This document shows, in pieces, positions 53,627-62,885 of a stretch of DNA of 64,000 nt. Below the pieces are notes generated by a model that was not told where the DNA came from, made no database searches, and worked only from the letters and a program-made list of their open reading frames with translations. Each line of letters starts with the position of its first letter. Positions within the stretch are counted from its first letter, which is position 1. A program made the position numbers and the translations under genes. Source of the DNA: Pseudomonas palmensis (lineage in GTDB: Bacteria > Pseudomonadota > Gammaproteobacteria > Pseudomonadales > Pseudomonadaceae); NCBI RefSeq assembly GCF_017848315.1, contig NZ_JAFKEC010000008.1, forward strand, positions 62,001 to 126,000, in the 5' to 3' direction.

Positions 53627-54253
53627 ATGAATAAAGTGCTGATCGTGGATGATCATCCGGTCATTCGCCTGGCTGTACGCATGCTGATGGAGCGGCATGG
53701 CTATGAAGTTGTCGCAGAGACCGACAACGGAGTGGACGCGCTGCAGCTGGTCAAGAAACACCTGCCCGATATCGTGATACTGGATATCGGCATGCCCAAG
53801 CTCGATGGGCTGGAGGTCATCGCAAGGTTGACCTCCAATGACGTGAACATAAAGGTACTGGTGCTGACCTCACAGGCACCTGGGCATTTTTCGATGCGGT
53901 GCATGCAGGCGGGCGCCGCGGGTTATGTCTGCAAGCAGCAGGACCTTACCGAGCTGCTCAGCGCCATCAAGGCGGTCCTCTCCGGTTACAGCTACTTCCC
54001 CAACCAGGCCCTGCACTCGGTGCGTTCGAACCTTGGCGGTTCCAGCGAAGCGGATATGGTCGAACGTCTGTCGGGGCGGGAGATGATGGTGCTGCAGCAA
54101 CTGGCACGCGGCAAGACCAACAAGGAGATTGCCGACGGCATGTTTCTGAGCAACAAGACGGTGAGTACCTACAAGACGCGCCTGTTGCTCAAGCTCAATG
54201 CGCGCTCCCTGGTGGACCTTATCGAACTGGCCCAGCGTAACGGCCTGGTGTGA
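53627..54253 (+). CDS. NarL/LuxR response regulator of the BvgA type
   Basis: A 208-residue response regulator. The receiver has Asp9-Asp10, phospho-acceptor Asp53 (IVILDIGMPKLDG) and Lys near 103. The LuxR-type HTH at about 145-205 contains LSGREMMVLQQLARGKTNKEIADGMFLSNKTVSTYKTRLLLKLNA. It is strikingly close to Bordetella BvgA along its whole length, including the SNKTVSTYKTRLL recognition helix. BvgA-type regulators control adhesins, fimbriae or biofilm genes with a hybrid sensor kinase. No kinase gene is nearby, so the sensor is encoded elsewhere. No clear ribosome site precedes the ATG at MNKVLIVDD. Confidence 0.85.
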   Translation: MNKVLIVDDHPVIRLAVRMLMERHGYEVVAETDNGVDALQLVKKHLPDIVILDIGMPKLDGLEVIARLTSNDVNIKVLVLTSQAPGHFSMRCMQAGAAGYVCKQQDLTELLSAIKAVLSGYSYFPNQALHSVRSNLGGSSEADMVERLSGREMMVLQQLARGKTNKEIADGMFLSNKTVSTYKTRLLLKLNARSLVDLIELAQRNGLV

Positions 54254-54328
54254 ACCAGACCTTGCCAGGGCGACTGCCTGGCCCCTGCATGCGCTAGAGA
54301 CGGCCCGCCCGCGACCTGAAGTGGGCCG

Positions 54329-54508
54329 TCAAAGATCGAAGTCGTAATCGGCCAACTGCTTTTGCAGGCGGCGTTCTTCCAGCATGTTGTCGATGGTGCG
54401 ACGCTTGCTGAGGTTGGTCTTCGCCGTTTCGGGCGGGCTTTCCGTTTCCTGTTCGTCTGCCGTGTCCGGCTCGACGTCGATATCCAGCTCTTCGTTATCG
54501 GTGCTCAT
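54329..54508 (-). CDS. PA3496-family small acidic protein
   Basis: A 59-residue protein. The first 28 residues are strongly acidic (Glu/Asp-rich), then a basic segment LSKRRTIDNMLEERRLQKQLADYDFDL ends the protein. It matches the small PA3496 family of pseudomonads, annotated as putative envelope integrity proteins, and lies beside nth as in P. aeruginosa. A GGAG box is 7 bases before the ATG. It is short enough to be missed by automated gene finding. No membrane segment is visible, so the envelope role is uncertain. Confidence 0.7.
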   Translation of the reverse strand: MSTDNEELDIDVEPDTADEQETESPPETAKTNLSKRRTIDNMLEERRLQKQLADYDFDL

Positions 54509-54612
54509 AAGTCACTCCATGCCAAGAGGGCTATTGGCGCACCTTATAGCGATATTTTCAGAGCCGGTAAAAAAGATTTTTTCAATCGTGCGCAACCGAT
54601 TCAACTATTTGT

Positions 54613-55251
54613 TCAATCGTCGGAGGTTTTTTGCGGGTACTCGCAAAGGTCCTCGATACGGCAGCTTCCACAGCGTGGCTTGCGCGCCTGGCATACATAG
54701 CGCCCATGCAGTATCAGCCAGTGGTGCGCATCCAGCAGATAGTCCTTGGGCACAAACTTCATCAATGCCTTTTCCACCTCCAGCACCGTCTTGCCGGGGG
54801 CGATACGGGTGCGGTTGCTGACCCGGAAGATATGCGTGTCCACCGCCATGGTCGGCTGGCGAAATGCGGTGTTGAGCACCACGTTGGCCGTCTTTCTGCC
54901 CACCCCGGGCAACGCTTCGAGGGCTTCGCGGGTTTGCGGCACTTCGCCGCCGTGGCGCTCGATCAGCAGGCGACAGGTTTCGATGACGTTCTTGGCCTTG
55001 CTGTTGTACAGGCCGATGGTCTTGATGTAGCTGGACAACCCTTCAACGCCCAGGTCGTAGATGGCCTGGGGCGTGTTGGCCACCGGGTACAGGCGTGCAG
55101 TGGCCTTGTTGACCCCCACGTCGGTGGATTGCGCCGAGAGGATGACCGCGATCAGCAGTTCGAAGGGGGTGGTGTAGGCCAGCTCGGTCTTCGGGTCCGG
55201 GTTGTCTTCGTGCAGCCTGCGAAAGATTTCCAGGCGTTTGGCAGCATTCAT
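54613..55251 (-). CDS. nth: Endonuclease III
   Basis: A 212-residue base-excision repair DNA glycosylase/AP lyase for oxidised pyrimidines. Catalytic Lys120 and Asp138 (PGVGRKTANVV, AVDTHIFRV) are at E. coli positions, and the C-terminal 4Fe-4S ligands are Cys187, Cys194, Cys197 and Cys203 (CxxxxxxCxxCxxxxxC). It lies 4 bases downstream of rsxE on the same strand and is probably expressed with the rsx cluster, an arrangement shared with E. coli and P. aeruginosa. Confidence 0.97.
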   Translation of the reverse strand: MNAAKRLEIFRRLHEDNPDPKTELAYTTPFELLIAVILSAQSTDVGVNKATARLYPVANTPQAIYDLGVEGLSSYIKTIGLYNSKAKNVIETCRLLIERHGGEVPQTREALEALPGVGRKTANVVLNTAFRQPTMAVDTHIFRVSNRTRIAPGKTVLEVEKALMKFVPKDYLLDAHHWLILHGRYVCQARKPRCGSCRIEDLCEYPQKTSDD

Positions 55252-55255
55252 GGGC

Positions 55256-55777
55256 TCAGAGGCTTCCTTGACGGCTAGAGGGGGCCGGCTTGCGCCGCAC
55301 CCGGTTGAAAATGGCCAGTAGCAGGCCCAGCAGGATCAGTGCGCCCGGGGTCAGTTGGGCCAGGCGCAGCCCGGCAGAGCCCAGCAGTTCGCGGCACAGG
55401 CCCAGCAGCAGGTGCACTGTACACAAGCCGATGACCAGCAGCAGGCCTTGCGCGACGCCGCGATGGCGCTCGAAGCTCTGCTCCAGCAGCACGCATTGCA
55501 GTGCGATCAGCGCCGGGTAGATGCCCAGTTGCGCGTGAACCTCCAGGGCCCAGGCGCGCAGGCTCAGCTCCAGGCAGGTCACCAGCATCGCCGCCAGCAG
55601 CACGCTGACCAGCGTGGTCTGCAGCCCTTGCAGCAGCGGGCGCAAGGGCGTCATGCACAACCGGTGCAGGCACAGGCTCAACAGGCTGAACAACGCCACC
55701 GCTGCGGCCTGGGCCAGGGTCTGGCTGGCGCCCAGCATCGGGGCCAGGCTGAGGATGAGCAGGCTGCGGCTATTCAT
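55256..55777 (-). CDS. rsxE: Rsx/Rnf electron transport complex subunit E (short, divergent)
   Basis: A 173-residue inner-membrane protein with about six hydrophobic helices. It is related to RnfE/RsxE by position and topology, with the end GALILLGLLLAIFNRVRRKPA. It is shorter and more divergent than the usual 210-230 residues. It begins with MNSRSLLILSLAPMLGAS, and the start overlaps the rsxG stop. It should help form the membrane channel of a flavin and Fe-S complex that moves electrons and ions. Because subunit C is missing, function is uncertain. Confidence 0.72.
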   Translation of the reverse strand: MNSRSLLILSLAPMLGASQTLAQAAAVALFSLLSLCLHRLCMTPLRPLLQGLQTTLVSVLLAAMLVTCLELSLRAWALEVHAQLGIYPALIALQCVLLEQSFERHRGVAQGLLLVIGLCTVHLLLGLCRELLGSAGLRLAQLTPGALILLGLLLAIFNRVRRKPAPSSRQGSL

Positions 55778-56384
55778 GTTCACCGGTACCCAGCAGATAG
55801 TGGGAGTGTTCGTCGAAGTAGCGCAGGGCATCGTGCACCGCCCGGATCACTGCGCGGGAGGTCACGCTGGCGCCGGCCAGCTGGTCGAACTGGCCGGCAT
55901 CGCGCTTGAGGGCCCAGGCCGGATCGGGGGTGTCCGCCAGCGTGCGGCCCTCGAACCCGCGTAGCCAGGTGTTGCCCGGTTCACTCAACTTGCCGCCAAG
56001 CCCTGGCGTTTCCTGGTGCTGCAGCACCCGGGTGGCCAGCAGGCGGCCGTGGCTGTCGATGGCGATCAGCAGGTCCAGTGGCCCCGCATAGCCCTGAACC
56101 CGGCTGTGCAGCACCACGGCGCTGGGCTGGCCGAGCAGGGTTGCGCGGTAGCCGGCCAGCAGGGTGCTATGGGCCAGGGTCGGTGCGGGCAGTACGAGGG
56201 GGCGTTGCAGCGGCTGGTTGTCGTAGCGCTCTGCCGGCAGCACGCTCAGCAGGCTCCTGGCCTTGAGCTGCACTTCAGCCTGGCTGATACGCGCGGCGTT
56301 CAACTGCGCCCAGCCAATGGCGCAGCCGATGGCCAGGCACGCCACGGCCGCCACCAGCAGCACTGCACGCGCCCGGGGGGTCAT
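55770..56384 (-). CDS. rsxG: Rsx/Rnf subunit G, covalent FMN protein
   Basis: A 204-residue protein with one N-terminal membrane helix (about 8-25) and a periplasmic FMN-binding domain. The covalent flavin site is in FDQLAGASVTSRAVIRAV, with the acceptor Thr in the GASVTS motif, a slight variant of SGATxTS. The start [10 protein letters not shown] overlaps the rsxD stop by four bases. Substrate flow in the Rnf complex runs through this flavin and the one on RsxD. Confidence 0.82.
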   Translation of the reverse strand: MTPRARAVLLVAAVACLAIGCAIGWAQLNAARISQAEVQLKARSLLSVLPAERYDNQPLQRPLVLPAPTLAHSTLLAGYRATLLGQPSAVVLHSRVQGYAGPLDLLIAIDSHGRLLATRVLQHQETPGLGGKLSEPGNTWLRGFEGRTLADTPDPAWALKRDAGQFDQLAGASVTSRAVIRAVHDALRYFDEHSHYLLGTGEHE

Positions 56385-57364
56385 GCCGGCTGCCCTTGGC
56401 GCCGCGCGGCCCAGCGTTCGAGCGCCGGCACGCACAGGTTCATCAGCAGCACGGCGAACGCACTGCCGTCGGGGTAGCTACCCCAGGTACGGATCAGATA
56501 GACCAGCACGCCCACCCCGGCGCCGAACAGCAGGCGTGCGCTGGCCGCCCTGGGGCCGCTGACCGGTTCGGTGACGATGAAGAACGCGACGAACAGGCTG
56601 GAGCCGGCCAGCAGGTGAAACAGCGGCGAGCCATTGGAGTCGGAGCCCGAGCCGTTCCAGCCCAGCAGGCTCATGATGAACAGGCTGCCCAGCATGGCCA
56701 CCGGGGCATGCCAGCTGAACACCTTGCGCTGCAGCAACAACAGGCCACCGGCCAGGAAGGCCAGGGCGACCCACTCGCTGCCCGCGCCGGCGAATCGGCC
56801 GAAGGCCGGGTGCTGGCCGAACAGTTCGTCGATGGTCAGGCTCTGGTTGTGGCGCACCACATCCAGCACCGTCGCCTGGGCCCAGGCGTCGGGTCGGACG
56901 GCCAAGCCGAACACCGCTTCGAGGCTGGTGCTCAGGTCCAGCGGTTGCGGCCCGGGCCACTGGGTCATCTGGGCCGGAAAGCTGACCAGGGCCACGGCAT
57001 AGCCGAGCATGGCCGGGTTGAACGGATTCTTGCCAAGCCCGCCGTACACATGCTTGCCCAGGGCCAGGGCGCTTGCGCTGGCAATCACCGGCACCCACCA
57101 GGCGAGGTAGGCGGGCAGAGCGATGGCCAGCAGCGTGGCGCTGACCAGGGCGCTGCCATCGCCCAGTGCAGCACGCACCGGGCGGCGCTGGGCGCGCAGC
57201 AGCACCGCTTCGGTCGCCAGCGCCGCAGTGGTGGTCAGCAGCAGGTTGAGCAGGGTGCCCCAACCGTGCAGCCAGGTCAGTGCCAGCAAGCCGGGCAGGC
57301 ACGCCAGCAGCACCAGGCGCAGGCTGGCGCGCAGGCGTTCGCCCGGGTCAGGCGCGGGCAGCAT
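56381..57364 (-). CDS. rsxD: Rsx/Rnf subunit D, covalent FMN membrane protein
   Basis: A 327-residue inner-membrane protein with about eight helices. The probable covalent FMN site is Thr165 in [10 protein letters not shown], in the place of the SGATPL motif of other RnfD proteins. The Gly of SGAT is replaced by Gln here. Landmarks are [26 protein letters not shown] and the C-terminal [29 protein letters not shown]. It overlaps rsxB by 17 bases, which implies coupled translation. Confidence 0.85.
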   Translation of the reverse strand: MLPAPDPGERLRASLRLVLLACLPGLLALTWLHGWGTLLNLLLTTTAALATEAVLLRAQRRPVRAALGDGSALVSATLLAIALPAYLAWWVPVIASASALALGKHVYGGLGKNPFNPAMLGYAVALVSFPAQMTQWPGPQPLDLSTSLEAVFGLAVRPDAWAQATVLDVVRHNQSLTIDELFGQHPAFGRFAGAGSEWVALAFLAGGLLLLQRKVFSWHAPVAMLGSLFIMSLLGWNGSGSDSNGSPLFHLLAGSSLFVAFFIVTEPVSGPRAASARLLFGAGVGVLVYLIRTWGSYPDGSAFAVLLMNLCVPALERWAARRQGQPA

Positions 57365-58196
57365 CGCTTACCGCCAGCAGTGATTCCAGGTGGGCCTGGG
57401 CCTGTTGCTGCGCTTGCTGCAGGTCAGCCAGTTGCGCTTGCTGCGCCGGGCTTGGCGAGTCGCCAAAGGCTGTGCGCGCCTTGGTCAGCTGGGCGCGACT
57501 CATGGCCGCGGCAATCTTGGCCTTTTTCAGCGCCGCATCGGCGGCTGCAGCCTTTTGCGCCTGCACCCGCGCAATCGCGGCCTTGATCGGGTCGTCGGCC
57601 GGCACCGCAGCCGCCGCGTTCGGGGCGGGCCGCTGGCTGCGCGCGATGCGTTCGGCCTGCTTGCGCGCCTCTTCGCGTTGCAGGCGCTGGGCACGCTGCT
57701 CGAAGCGATGGCGTGCATGGCTGCGCCGGGCGGCGCGGGCAAGCTGCTGTGGCCGGGTGTGCGCCAGGCCGCCGACGATCGGCACGATGGGGCTGTCGGC
57801 AGGCAGTGACAGCAGGTCGATGCAGTCGACCGGGCAAGGCGCCACGCACAGGTCGCAGCCGGTGCATTCGGCGCTGATGACCGTGTGCATCAGCTTGGCG
57901 GCGCCGACGATGGCGTCCACCGGGCAGGCCTGGATGCATTTGGTGCAACCGATACATTCGGCCTCGCGAATGAAGGCGACCTGGGCGGGCGCACTGCCGC
58001 GGTCGGCATCCAGGGCAATCACCGGCACCTGCAGCAGTGCTGCCAGTGCGGCAATGGTCTCGCTGCCGCCGGGTGGGCACTTGTTGATCGCCTCGCCCGC
58101 CGCCAGCCCCTGGGCGTAAGGCTGGCAGCCGGCATGACCGCACTTGCCGCATTGGGTCTGGGGCAGCAGGGCGTCGATGCGTTGAATCAGGCTCAT
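57348..58196 (-). CDS. rsxB: Rsx/Rnf subunit B with an RsxC-like C-terminal extension
   Basis: A 282-residue Fe-S protein. The N-terminal 4Fe-4S set is Cys16-x2-Cys19-x4-Cys24-x15-Cys40, followed by two ferredoxin sites, Cys81/84/87/91 and Cys111/114/117/121. The protein begins [15 protein letters not shown] and lacks the N-terminal membrane anchor found in many RnfB proteins. After residue 140 it has an Arg/Gln/Ala-rich coil, then [20 protein letters not shown], which resembles the Ala-rich repeats at the C-terminus of RsxC. The usual RnfB is about 190 residues. It overlaps rsxA by four bases. Confidence 0.85.
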   Translation of the reverse strand: MSLIQRIDALLPQTQCGKCGHAGCQPYAQGLAAGEAINKCPPGGSETIAALAALLQVPVIALDADRGSAPAQVAFIREAECIGCTKCIQACPVDAIVGAAKLMHTVISAECTGCDLCVAPCPVDCIDLLSLPADSPIVPIVGGLAHTRPQQLARAARRSHARHRFEQRAQRLQREEARKQAERIARSQRPAPNAAAAVPADDPIKAAIARVQAQKAAAADAALKKAKIAAAMSRAQLTKARTAFGDSPSPAQQAQLADLQQAQQQAQAHLESLLAVSDAARA

Positions 58197-58768
58197 GAGG
58201 TGAACAGTCCGTTGAAACCGAGAAAGGCCAGGGCCATGATCCCTGCCCCGATCAGCTCGATGGGCAGGCCGCGCAAGGCCACGGGGGCCGCGTCGCTGCG
58301 TTGGCGCAGGTCGTCGAACAGGCACAGCGCCAGCCAGAAGCCCAGGCCGCCGCCCAGGCTCAGGGCCAGGGTGGCGAACGGGTCGAGCGTGGCATCGCTG
58401 GCTTGCAGGGCAAGGCCCAGGACGGCGGCATTGCCTAGCAGCAAGGGTTTGAGGCCGGTGAACGGCCAGTGTGGCAGTTGGCGTTGCAACCGGTTCAGCA
58501 CCGGCGCTGCCAGCAGAACGTACAGCGGCAGGAACACGAACAGGCGCAGGTACTCCAGTTGCAGTGGGCGCAACCCGTAGCGGTGAAGCAACTGCCCGGG
58601 TACGACCGCCAGCACCATCAGCACCAGCGTCGCCAACCCCAGTGCATGCACCCGGCGACGTGACGCCGGCTCGACGGGCTGCAGCAGCGGGTCGAGCGCG
58701 AGGGCCTGGTGCAACACGAGGTTGTTGACCAGCGCAGCGCTGATAAGGGTAAGGAGCAATTCGGTCAT
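58193..58768 (-). CDS. rsxA: Rsx/Rnf subunit A, membrane protein
   Basis: A 191-residue inner-membrane protein with about six helices. Family marks are [27 protein letters not shown] at the start and [11 protein letters not shown] and [15 protein letters not shown] later. RnfA normally ends in a membrane helix with GFxG, seen as [10 protein letters not shown]. The start MTEL is preceded by GAG-rich sequence, and a longer in-frame start was rejected. It heads the cluster rsxA-B-D-G-E-nth, 91 bases 3' of metG. Confidence 0.85.
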   Translation of the reverse strand: MTELLLTLISAALVNNLVLHQALALDPLLQPVEPASRRRVHALGLATLVLMVLAVVPGQLLHRYGLRPLQLEYLRLFVFLPLYVLLAAPVLNRLQRQLPHWPFTGLKPLLLGNAAVLGLALQASDATLDPFATLALSLGGGLGFWLALCLFDDLRQRSDAAPVALRGLPIELIGAGIMALAFLGFNGLFTS

Positions 58769-58826
58769 GGGCGCGCCACAGGCAAGAGGCTGTGCGCCAT
58801 TATCCGGCAATCACGGTGCAATGAGA

Positions 58827-58854
58827 ACGCCCCGGCCGGTCAGGGTCGGGGCGT
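58827..58854 (-). terminator. Weak terminator-like hairpin of metG
   Basis: Arms ACGCCCCG and CGGGGCGT with a 12-base loop, just 3' of the metG stop. It is followed by TTCTC only, so termination may be partial, allowing read-through to rsxA. Confidence 0.4.
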
Positions 58855-58859
58855 GGCAC

Positions 58860-60899
58860 TTACTTGATGCGCTGACCCGGCTTGGCGCCGCTGTCAGGGC
58901 TGAGCAGGTAGATCTCCTCGCCGCCAGGGCCTGCGGCCATGACCATCCCCTCGCTTACGCCAAAGCGCATTTTGCGTGGCTTGAGGTTGGCGATCATCAT
59001 GGTCAGACGACCTTCCAGCTTGCTCGGGTCCGGGTAGGCGGACTTGATGCCGGAGAACACGTTGCGCTGCTCGTCACCGATGTCCAGGGTCAGTCGCAGC
59101 AGCTTGTCGGCCCCTTCCACGGCTTCGGCCTTGAGAATCAGCGCTACCCGCAGGTCGACGGCGGCAAAGGTGTCGAAGTCGATCTCGGCCGACAGCGGGT
59201 CCTTGGTCAGTTCGCCGTTGCCGGTGACCACGCTGGTCTGGCTGGCGGCCAGGTCCTGCTTGGAAGCGTCGACCATGGCTTGCACCTTGACCGGGTCGAT
59301 GCGGGTCATCAATGCCTTGAACGGGTTCAGCTGGTGGTTCTCGAGACGGCTCTGGTGGTCGTTCCAGGTCAGCGGCGCGACGTTCAGGAACGCCTCGGCA
59401 TCGCTGGCCAGTTGCGGCAGCACCGGCTTGAGGAAGATCACCAGCTGGCGGAACAGGTTGATGCCCTGGGCGCACACGGCCTGCACTTCGTCCTGCTTGC
59501 CTTCCTGCTTGGCCAGCGACCACGGGGCCTTGTCGGCGATCCAGGCGTTGGCGCGGTCGGCCAGGCCCATGATTTCGCGCATCGCACGGGCGAAGTCGCG
59601 GCCTTCGTAGGCGTCGGCGATACCCGGTGCCGCAGCCAGGAAGGCTTCGGTCAGCTCCGGTGCGGCGTCGCCGGCCACCATCACGCCGCCGTTGCCCTTG
59701 TGGATGAACCCTGCGCAGCGGCTGGCGATGTTGACCACCTTGCCGATCAGGTCCGAGTTGACCTTCTGCACGAAGTCTTCCAGGTTCAGGTCCAGGTCAT
59801 CCACGCCACGGCCCAGCTTGGCCGCGTAGTAGTAGCGCAGGTATTCCGGCGACAGGTGGTCGAGGTAGGTGCGCGCCTTGATGAAGGTGCCACGGGACTT
59901 GGACATCTTCTGGCCGTTGACCGTCAGGTAGCCGTGCACGTTGATTGCGGTCGGCTTGCGGTAGCCGGCGCCTTCAAGCATGGCCGGCCAGAACAGCGCG
60001 TGGAAGTTGACGATGTCCTTGCCGATGAAGTGGTACAGCTCGGCGCTGGAGTCTTTTTTCCAGTAGGCGTCGAAGTCCAGTTCCGGCGTGCGGTCGCACA
60101 GGTTCTTGAAGCTGGCCATGTAGCCGATCGGCGCGTCCAGCCACACATAGAAGTACTTGCCCGGCTCGCCCGGGATCTCGAAGCCGAAGTACGGCGCATC
60201 ACGGGAGATGTCCCATTCCTGCAGGCCGGAATCCAGCCATTCGGCCAACTTGTTGGCCACGGCGTCCTGCAGTGTGCCGCTGCGGGTCCACTGCTGCAGC
60301 ATGGCCTGGAAGTCAGGCAGCTTGAAGAAGAAGTGCTGGGAGTCCCTGAGCACCGGGGTGGCGCCGGAGATCGCCGACTTGGGGTTCTTCAGTTCGGTCG
60401 GTGCGTAGGTGGCGCCGCATTTTTCGCAGTTGTCGCCATACTGGTCGTCGGCCGCGCATTTGGGGCAGGTGCCCTTGATGAAGCGGTCGGCCAGGAACAT
60501 CTGCTTGTCGGGGTCGAAATACTGGGTGACCGAGCGCGTGGCGATATACCCGGCGTCACGCAGTTTCAGGTAGATCTGGCTCGACAGCTCGCGGTTTTCG
60601 TCGGCGTGGGTCGAATGGTAGTTGTCGAACTCCACCAGAAAGTCGGCAAAGTCGCCGCAGTGCTCGGCCTGCACGTTCGCGATCAGTTGCTCGGGGGTAA
60701 TGCCTTCTTTCTCGGCGCGCAGCATGATCGCCGAACCGTGCGCGTCGTCGGCGCACACGTAGGTGCACTGGTTGCCGCGGTACTTCTGGAAGCGCACCCA
60801 CATGTCTGTCTGAACGTACTCGAGCATGTGGCCAAGGTGGATCGACCCGTTGGCATAGGGCAGGGCGCTGGTGACGAGAATCTGGCGTGGCTCGGACAT
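58860..60899 (-). CDS. metG: Methionyl-tRNA synthetase
   Basis: A 679-residue class I synthetase. The HIGH-type motif appears as SIHLGH near residue 19-24 and KMSKS in GQKMSKSRG. The zinc knuckle CPKCAADD with CEKC lies at about 145-161. The C-terminal 110 residues form a Trbp111-type tRNA-binding domain ([20 protein letters not shown]), so it is the dimeric form of MetRS. The start [18 protein letters not shown] is preferred over an upstream extension. Divergent from apbC with a 151-base control region. Confidence 0.97.
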   Translation of the reverse strand: MSEPRQILVTSALPYANGSIHLGHMLEYVQTDMWVRFQKYRGNQCTYVCADDAHGSAIMLRAEKEGITPEQLIANVQAEHCGDFADFLVEFDNYHSTHADENRELSSQIYLKLRDAGYIATRSVTQYFDPDKQMFLADRFIKGTCPKCAADDQYGDNCEKCGATYAPTELKNPKSAISGATPVLRDSQHFFFKLPDFQAMLQQWTRSGTLQDAVANKLAEWLDSGLQEWDISRDAPYFGFEIPGEPGKYFYVWLDAPIGYMASFKNLCDRTPELDFDAYWKKDSSAELYHFIGKDIVNFHALFWPAMLEGAGYRKPTAINVHGYLTVNGQKMSKSRGTFIKARTYLDHLSPEYLRYYYAAKLGRGVDDLDLNLEDFVQKVNSDLIGKVVNIASRCAGFIHKGNGGVMVAGDAAPELTEAFLAAAPGIADAYEGRDFARAMREIMGLADRANAWIADKAPWSLAKQEGKQDEVQAVCAQGINLFRQLVIFLKPVLPQLASDAEAFLNVAPLTWNDHQSRLENHQLNPFKALMTRIDPVKVQAMVDASKQDLAASQTSVVTGNGELTKDPLSAEIDFDTFAAVDLRVALILKAEAVEGADKLLRLTLDIGDEQRNVFSGIKSAYPDPSKLEGRLTMMIANLKPRKMRFGVSEGMVMAAGPGGEEIYLLSPDSGAKPGQRIK

Positions 60900-61050
60900 G
60901 GGGGCTCGGCTACTTTCGGCTACAGGGTATGAACGGTGATCGGCCACTATAAAACGATGGGAAATATATTTCACCCCATGGACGTATCTGCCGTTGTTTC
61001 ACGGGTTAGCATAGCGACCTGTTTCATTCAGTCTTTTATCGGGAGTCTCC

Positions 61051-62145
61051 ATGAGCGCCGTCACTCGCGCAGCGGTTGAAACCGTCCTTCGCCAATACAC
61101 CGACCCTTACCTGAACCAGGACCCGGTCAGCGCCGGGTGTGTGCGCAGCATCGATATCCAGGGCGACCGGGTCAGCGTGGCCCTGGAGCTGGGCTATGCC
61201 GCCGGCCTGTTCAAGAACGGCTGGGCCCAGGTGCTGCAGACCGCCGTCGAGGGGATCGAGGGCGTGGCCTCGGCACAGGTCGAGATCACCTGTGTGATCG
61301 CCGCGCACAAGGCCCAGGCGCAGATTCCGGGCCTGGCCAACGTCAAGAACATCGTGGCCGTGGCCTCGGGCAAGGGCGGTGTGGGCAAGTCCACCACCGC
61401 CGCCAACCTGGCCCTGGCCCTGGCCCGTGAAGGGGCGCGGGTGGGTATCCTGGATGCCGACATCTATGGCCCCAGCCAGGGCGTGATGTTCGGTATCGCC
61501 GAAGGGACCCGGCCGCAGATCCGCGACCAGAAGTGGTTCGTGCCGTTGCGTGCGCATGGCGTGGAAGTCATGTCGATGGCGTTTCTTACCGACGACAACA
61601 CGCCGATGGTATGGCGTGGCCCGATGGTCTCCGGCGCGTTGCTGCAACTGGTGACCCAGACCGCCTGGGACAACCTCGACTACCTGGTGATCGACATGCC
61701 GCCGGGCACCGGCGACATCCAGCTGACCCTGGCGCAGAAGGTGCCGGTGGCTGGTTCGGTGATCGTGACCACGCCGCAGGACCTTGCGCTGCTGGACGCG
61801 AAAAAGGGTGTGGAGATGTTCCGCAAGGTGAATATCCCGGTGCTGGGCGTGGTCGAGAACATGGCCGTGCATATCTGCTCGAACTGCGGGCATGCCGAGC
61901 ACCTGTTCGGTGAAGGTGGTGGCGAGAAGCTGGCGGCGCAGTACGGTGTGGAGCTGCTGGCTTCGCTGCCCCTGTCGATGCTGATTCGCGAGCAGGCCGA
62001 CAGCGGCAAGCCGACCGCGATTGCCGAGCCTGAAAGCCAGATTGCCATGGTGTACCAGGAACTGGCACGGCAGGTGGGGGCGCGCATCGTGCTGCAGGAA
62101 GCGGCGGCGCCGGCGATGCCCAATATCACCATCAGCGAAGACTGA
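61051..62145 (+). CDS. apbC: Iron-sulfur cluster carrier ATPase ApbC/Mrp
   Basis: A 364-residue P-loop protein of the Mrp/NBP35 group. The N-terminal DUF59/MIP18 domain (about 5-85) precedes the deviant Walker A GKGGVGKST (107-115). Further motifs are DADIYGPSQG, DMPPGTGDIQLTL and the CxxC pair ICSNCGHAE near residue 275 that binds a bridging [4Fe-4S] cluster between two subunits. It delivers Fe-S clusters to apoproteins. It is followed by a 26-bp-arm REP hairpin and a terminator. Confidence 0.96.
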   Translation: MSAVTRAAVETVLRQYTDPYLNQDPVSAGCVRSIDIQGDRVSVALELGYAAGLFKNGWAQVLQTAVEGIEGVASAQVEITCVIAAHKAQAQIPGLANVKNIVAVASGKGGVGKSTTAANLALALAREGARVGILDADIYGPSQGVMFGIAEGTRPQIRDQKWFVPLRAHGVEVMSMAFLTDDNTPMVWRGPMVSGALLQLVTQTAWDNLDYLVIDMPPGTGDIQLTLAQKVPVAGSVIVTTPQDLALLDAKKGVEMFRKVNIPVLGVVENMAVHICSNCGHAEHLFGEGGGEKLAAQYGVELLASLPLSMLIREQADSGKPTAIAEPESQIAMVYQELARQVGARIVLQEAAAPAMPNITISED

Positions 62146-62162
62146 GTCGATACCCTCGCCTG

Positions 62163-62250
62163 TGTAGGAGCCGGCGTTGCCGGCGAAGGGCCCACTGCAT
62201 CACCAGGCAGGTACTGCGGTGTTGCCTTCGCCGGCAACGCCGGCTCCTAC
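62163..62250. repeat. Perfect inverted REP pair 3' of apbC
   Basis: The arms 62164-62189 and 62225-62250 are exact 26-base inverted complements with a 35-base loop, starting GTAGGAGCCGGCGTTGCC. This is the longest perfect REP hairpin in the window. It lies between the apbC stop and the shared terminator and could protect the apbC or csp mRNA 3' end. Confidence 0.85.
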
Positions 62251-62271
62251 GGGCAGCCCCACCGGCAAGGC

Positions 62272-62307
62272 AAAAAAAAGCCCCGCCGGTGAGGGCAGGG
62301 CTTTTTT
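62272..62307. terminator. Bidirectional intrinsic terminator between apbC and the csp gene
   Basis: An imperfect GCCCCGCCGGTG/AGGGCAGGGC stem (about 9 bp) is flanked by A8 on the left and T6 on the right, so it can end transcripts from both strands. Confidence 0.85.
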
Positions 62308-62325
62308 CAAGCAGTGAAGCGCAAG

Positions 62326-62535
62326 TTAGATAACTTGTACTTCTTCAGCTTGCATGCCTTTCTGGCCGCGGGTAGCGACGAAAGAGACCTGCTGGCCTTC
62401 TTTCAGGCTTTTGAAACCGTCAGCTTGAATGGCTTTGAAGTGTACGAACAGGTCGTCACCGGATTGTGGGGTGATGAAGCCGAAGCCTTTTTCATCGTTG
62501 AACCACTTAACGGTACCGGTTTGGCGATTGGACAT
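62326..62535 (-). CDS. CspA-family cold-shock protein
   Basis: A 69-residue single cold-shock domain RNA/DNA chaperone. RNP1 is KGFGFIT and RNP2 is LFVHF, with aromatic residues Trp11 and Phe12 (TVKWFND) on the binding face. It is most similar to Cap/Csp proteins of pseudomonads ([18 protein letters not shown]). It resolves RNA secondary structure at low temperature or in slow growth. A 350-base gap upstream gives room for a long cold-responsive leader. Confidence 0.94.
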   Translation of the reverse strand: MSNRQTGTVKWFNDEKGFGFITPQSGDDLFVHFKAIQADGFKSLKEGQQVSFVATRGQKGMQAEEVQVI

Positions 62536-62885
62536 GGTCTGTCTCCTTGGACAAAGTTAATTACGGCTCAGGAAACGCCCTGGCCGAGACTGAGTGCAAA
62601 GAGGCAGAAAATTCATGAAGATGGGTTGATCGAGATCTTGCATCAGGTAGAGATTCTCAGTGACACGTGCAGCACAGTGGCGTCACCATAACCCTTTTTC
62701 CAGAACGTGCCAATGGTCTTGTTCAGCTTTCGTGCAATTCAAGACTGACGGCGCCGCGATACCCCGCGCAGGCCCCGTATGACGCGGATCTTGCCGCCAA
62801 CACCGCACGGAACTTTGAACCCGGCGCCGGGCCCGGTAAGATGCCCCACAGAATTTCTTCACCACGCTATTTCAGGACACCCGCC
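62536..62885. other. Divergent leader region csp / dcd
   Basis: This 350-base gap carries the promoters of the csp gene (minus) and dcd (plus). The csp ribosome site AAGGAGACAGACC lies just before its start. CspA-type genes often have long structured leaders, which would fit here. No specific motif was assigned. Confidence 0.5.

Noticed and set aside
57300..57420. Search for a residual rsxC between rsxB and rsxD
   Set aside because: The two genes overlap by 17 bases, so there is no room for a gene or pseudogene.
58722..60932. Long open frame opposite metG
   Set aside because: Antisense shadow of metG. Its sequence is Val/Gly/His-rich without motifs.
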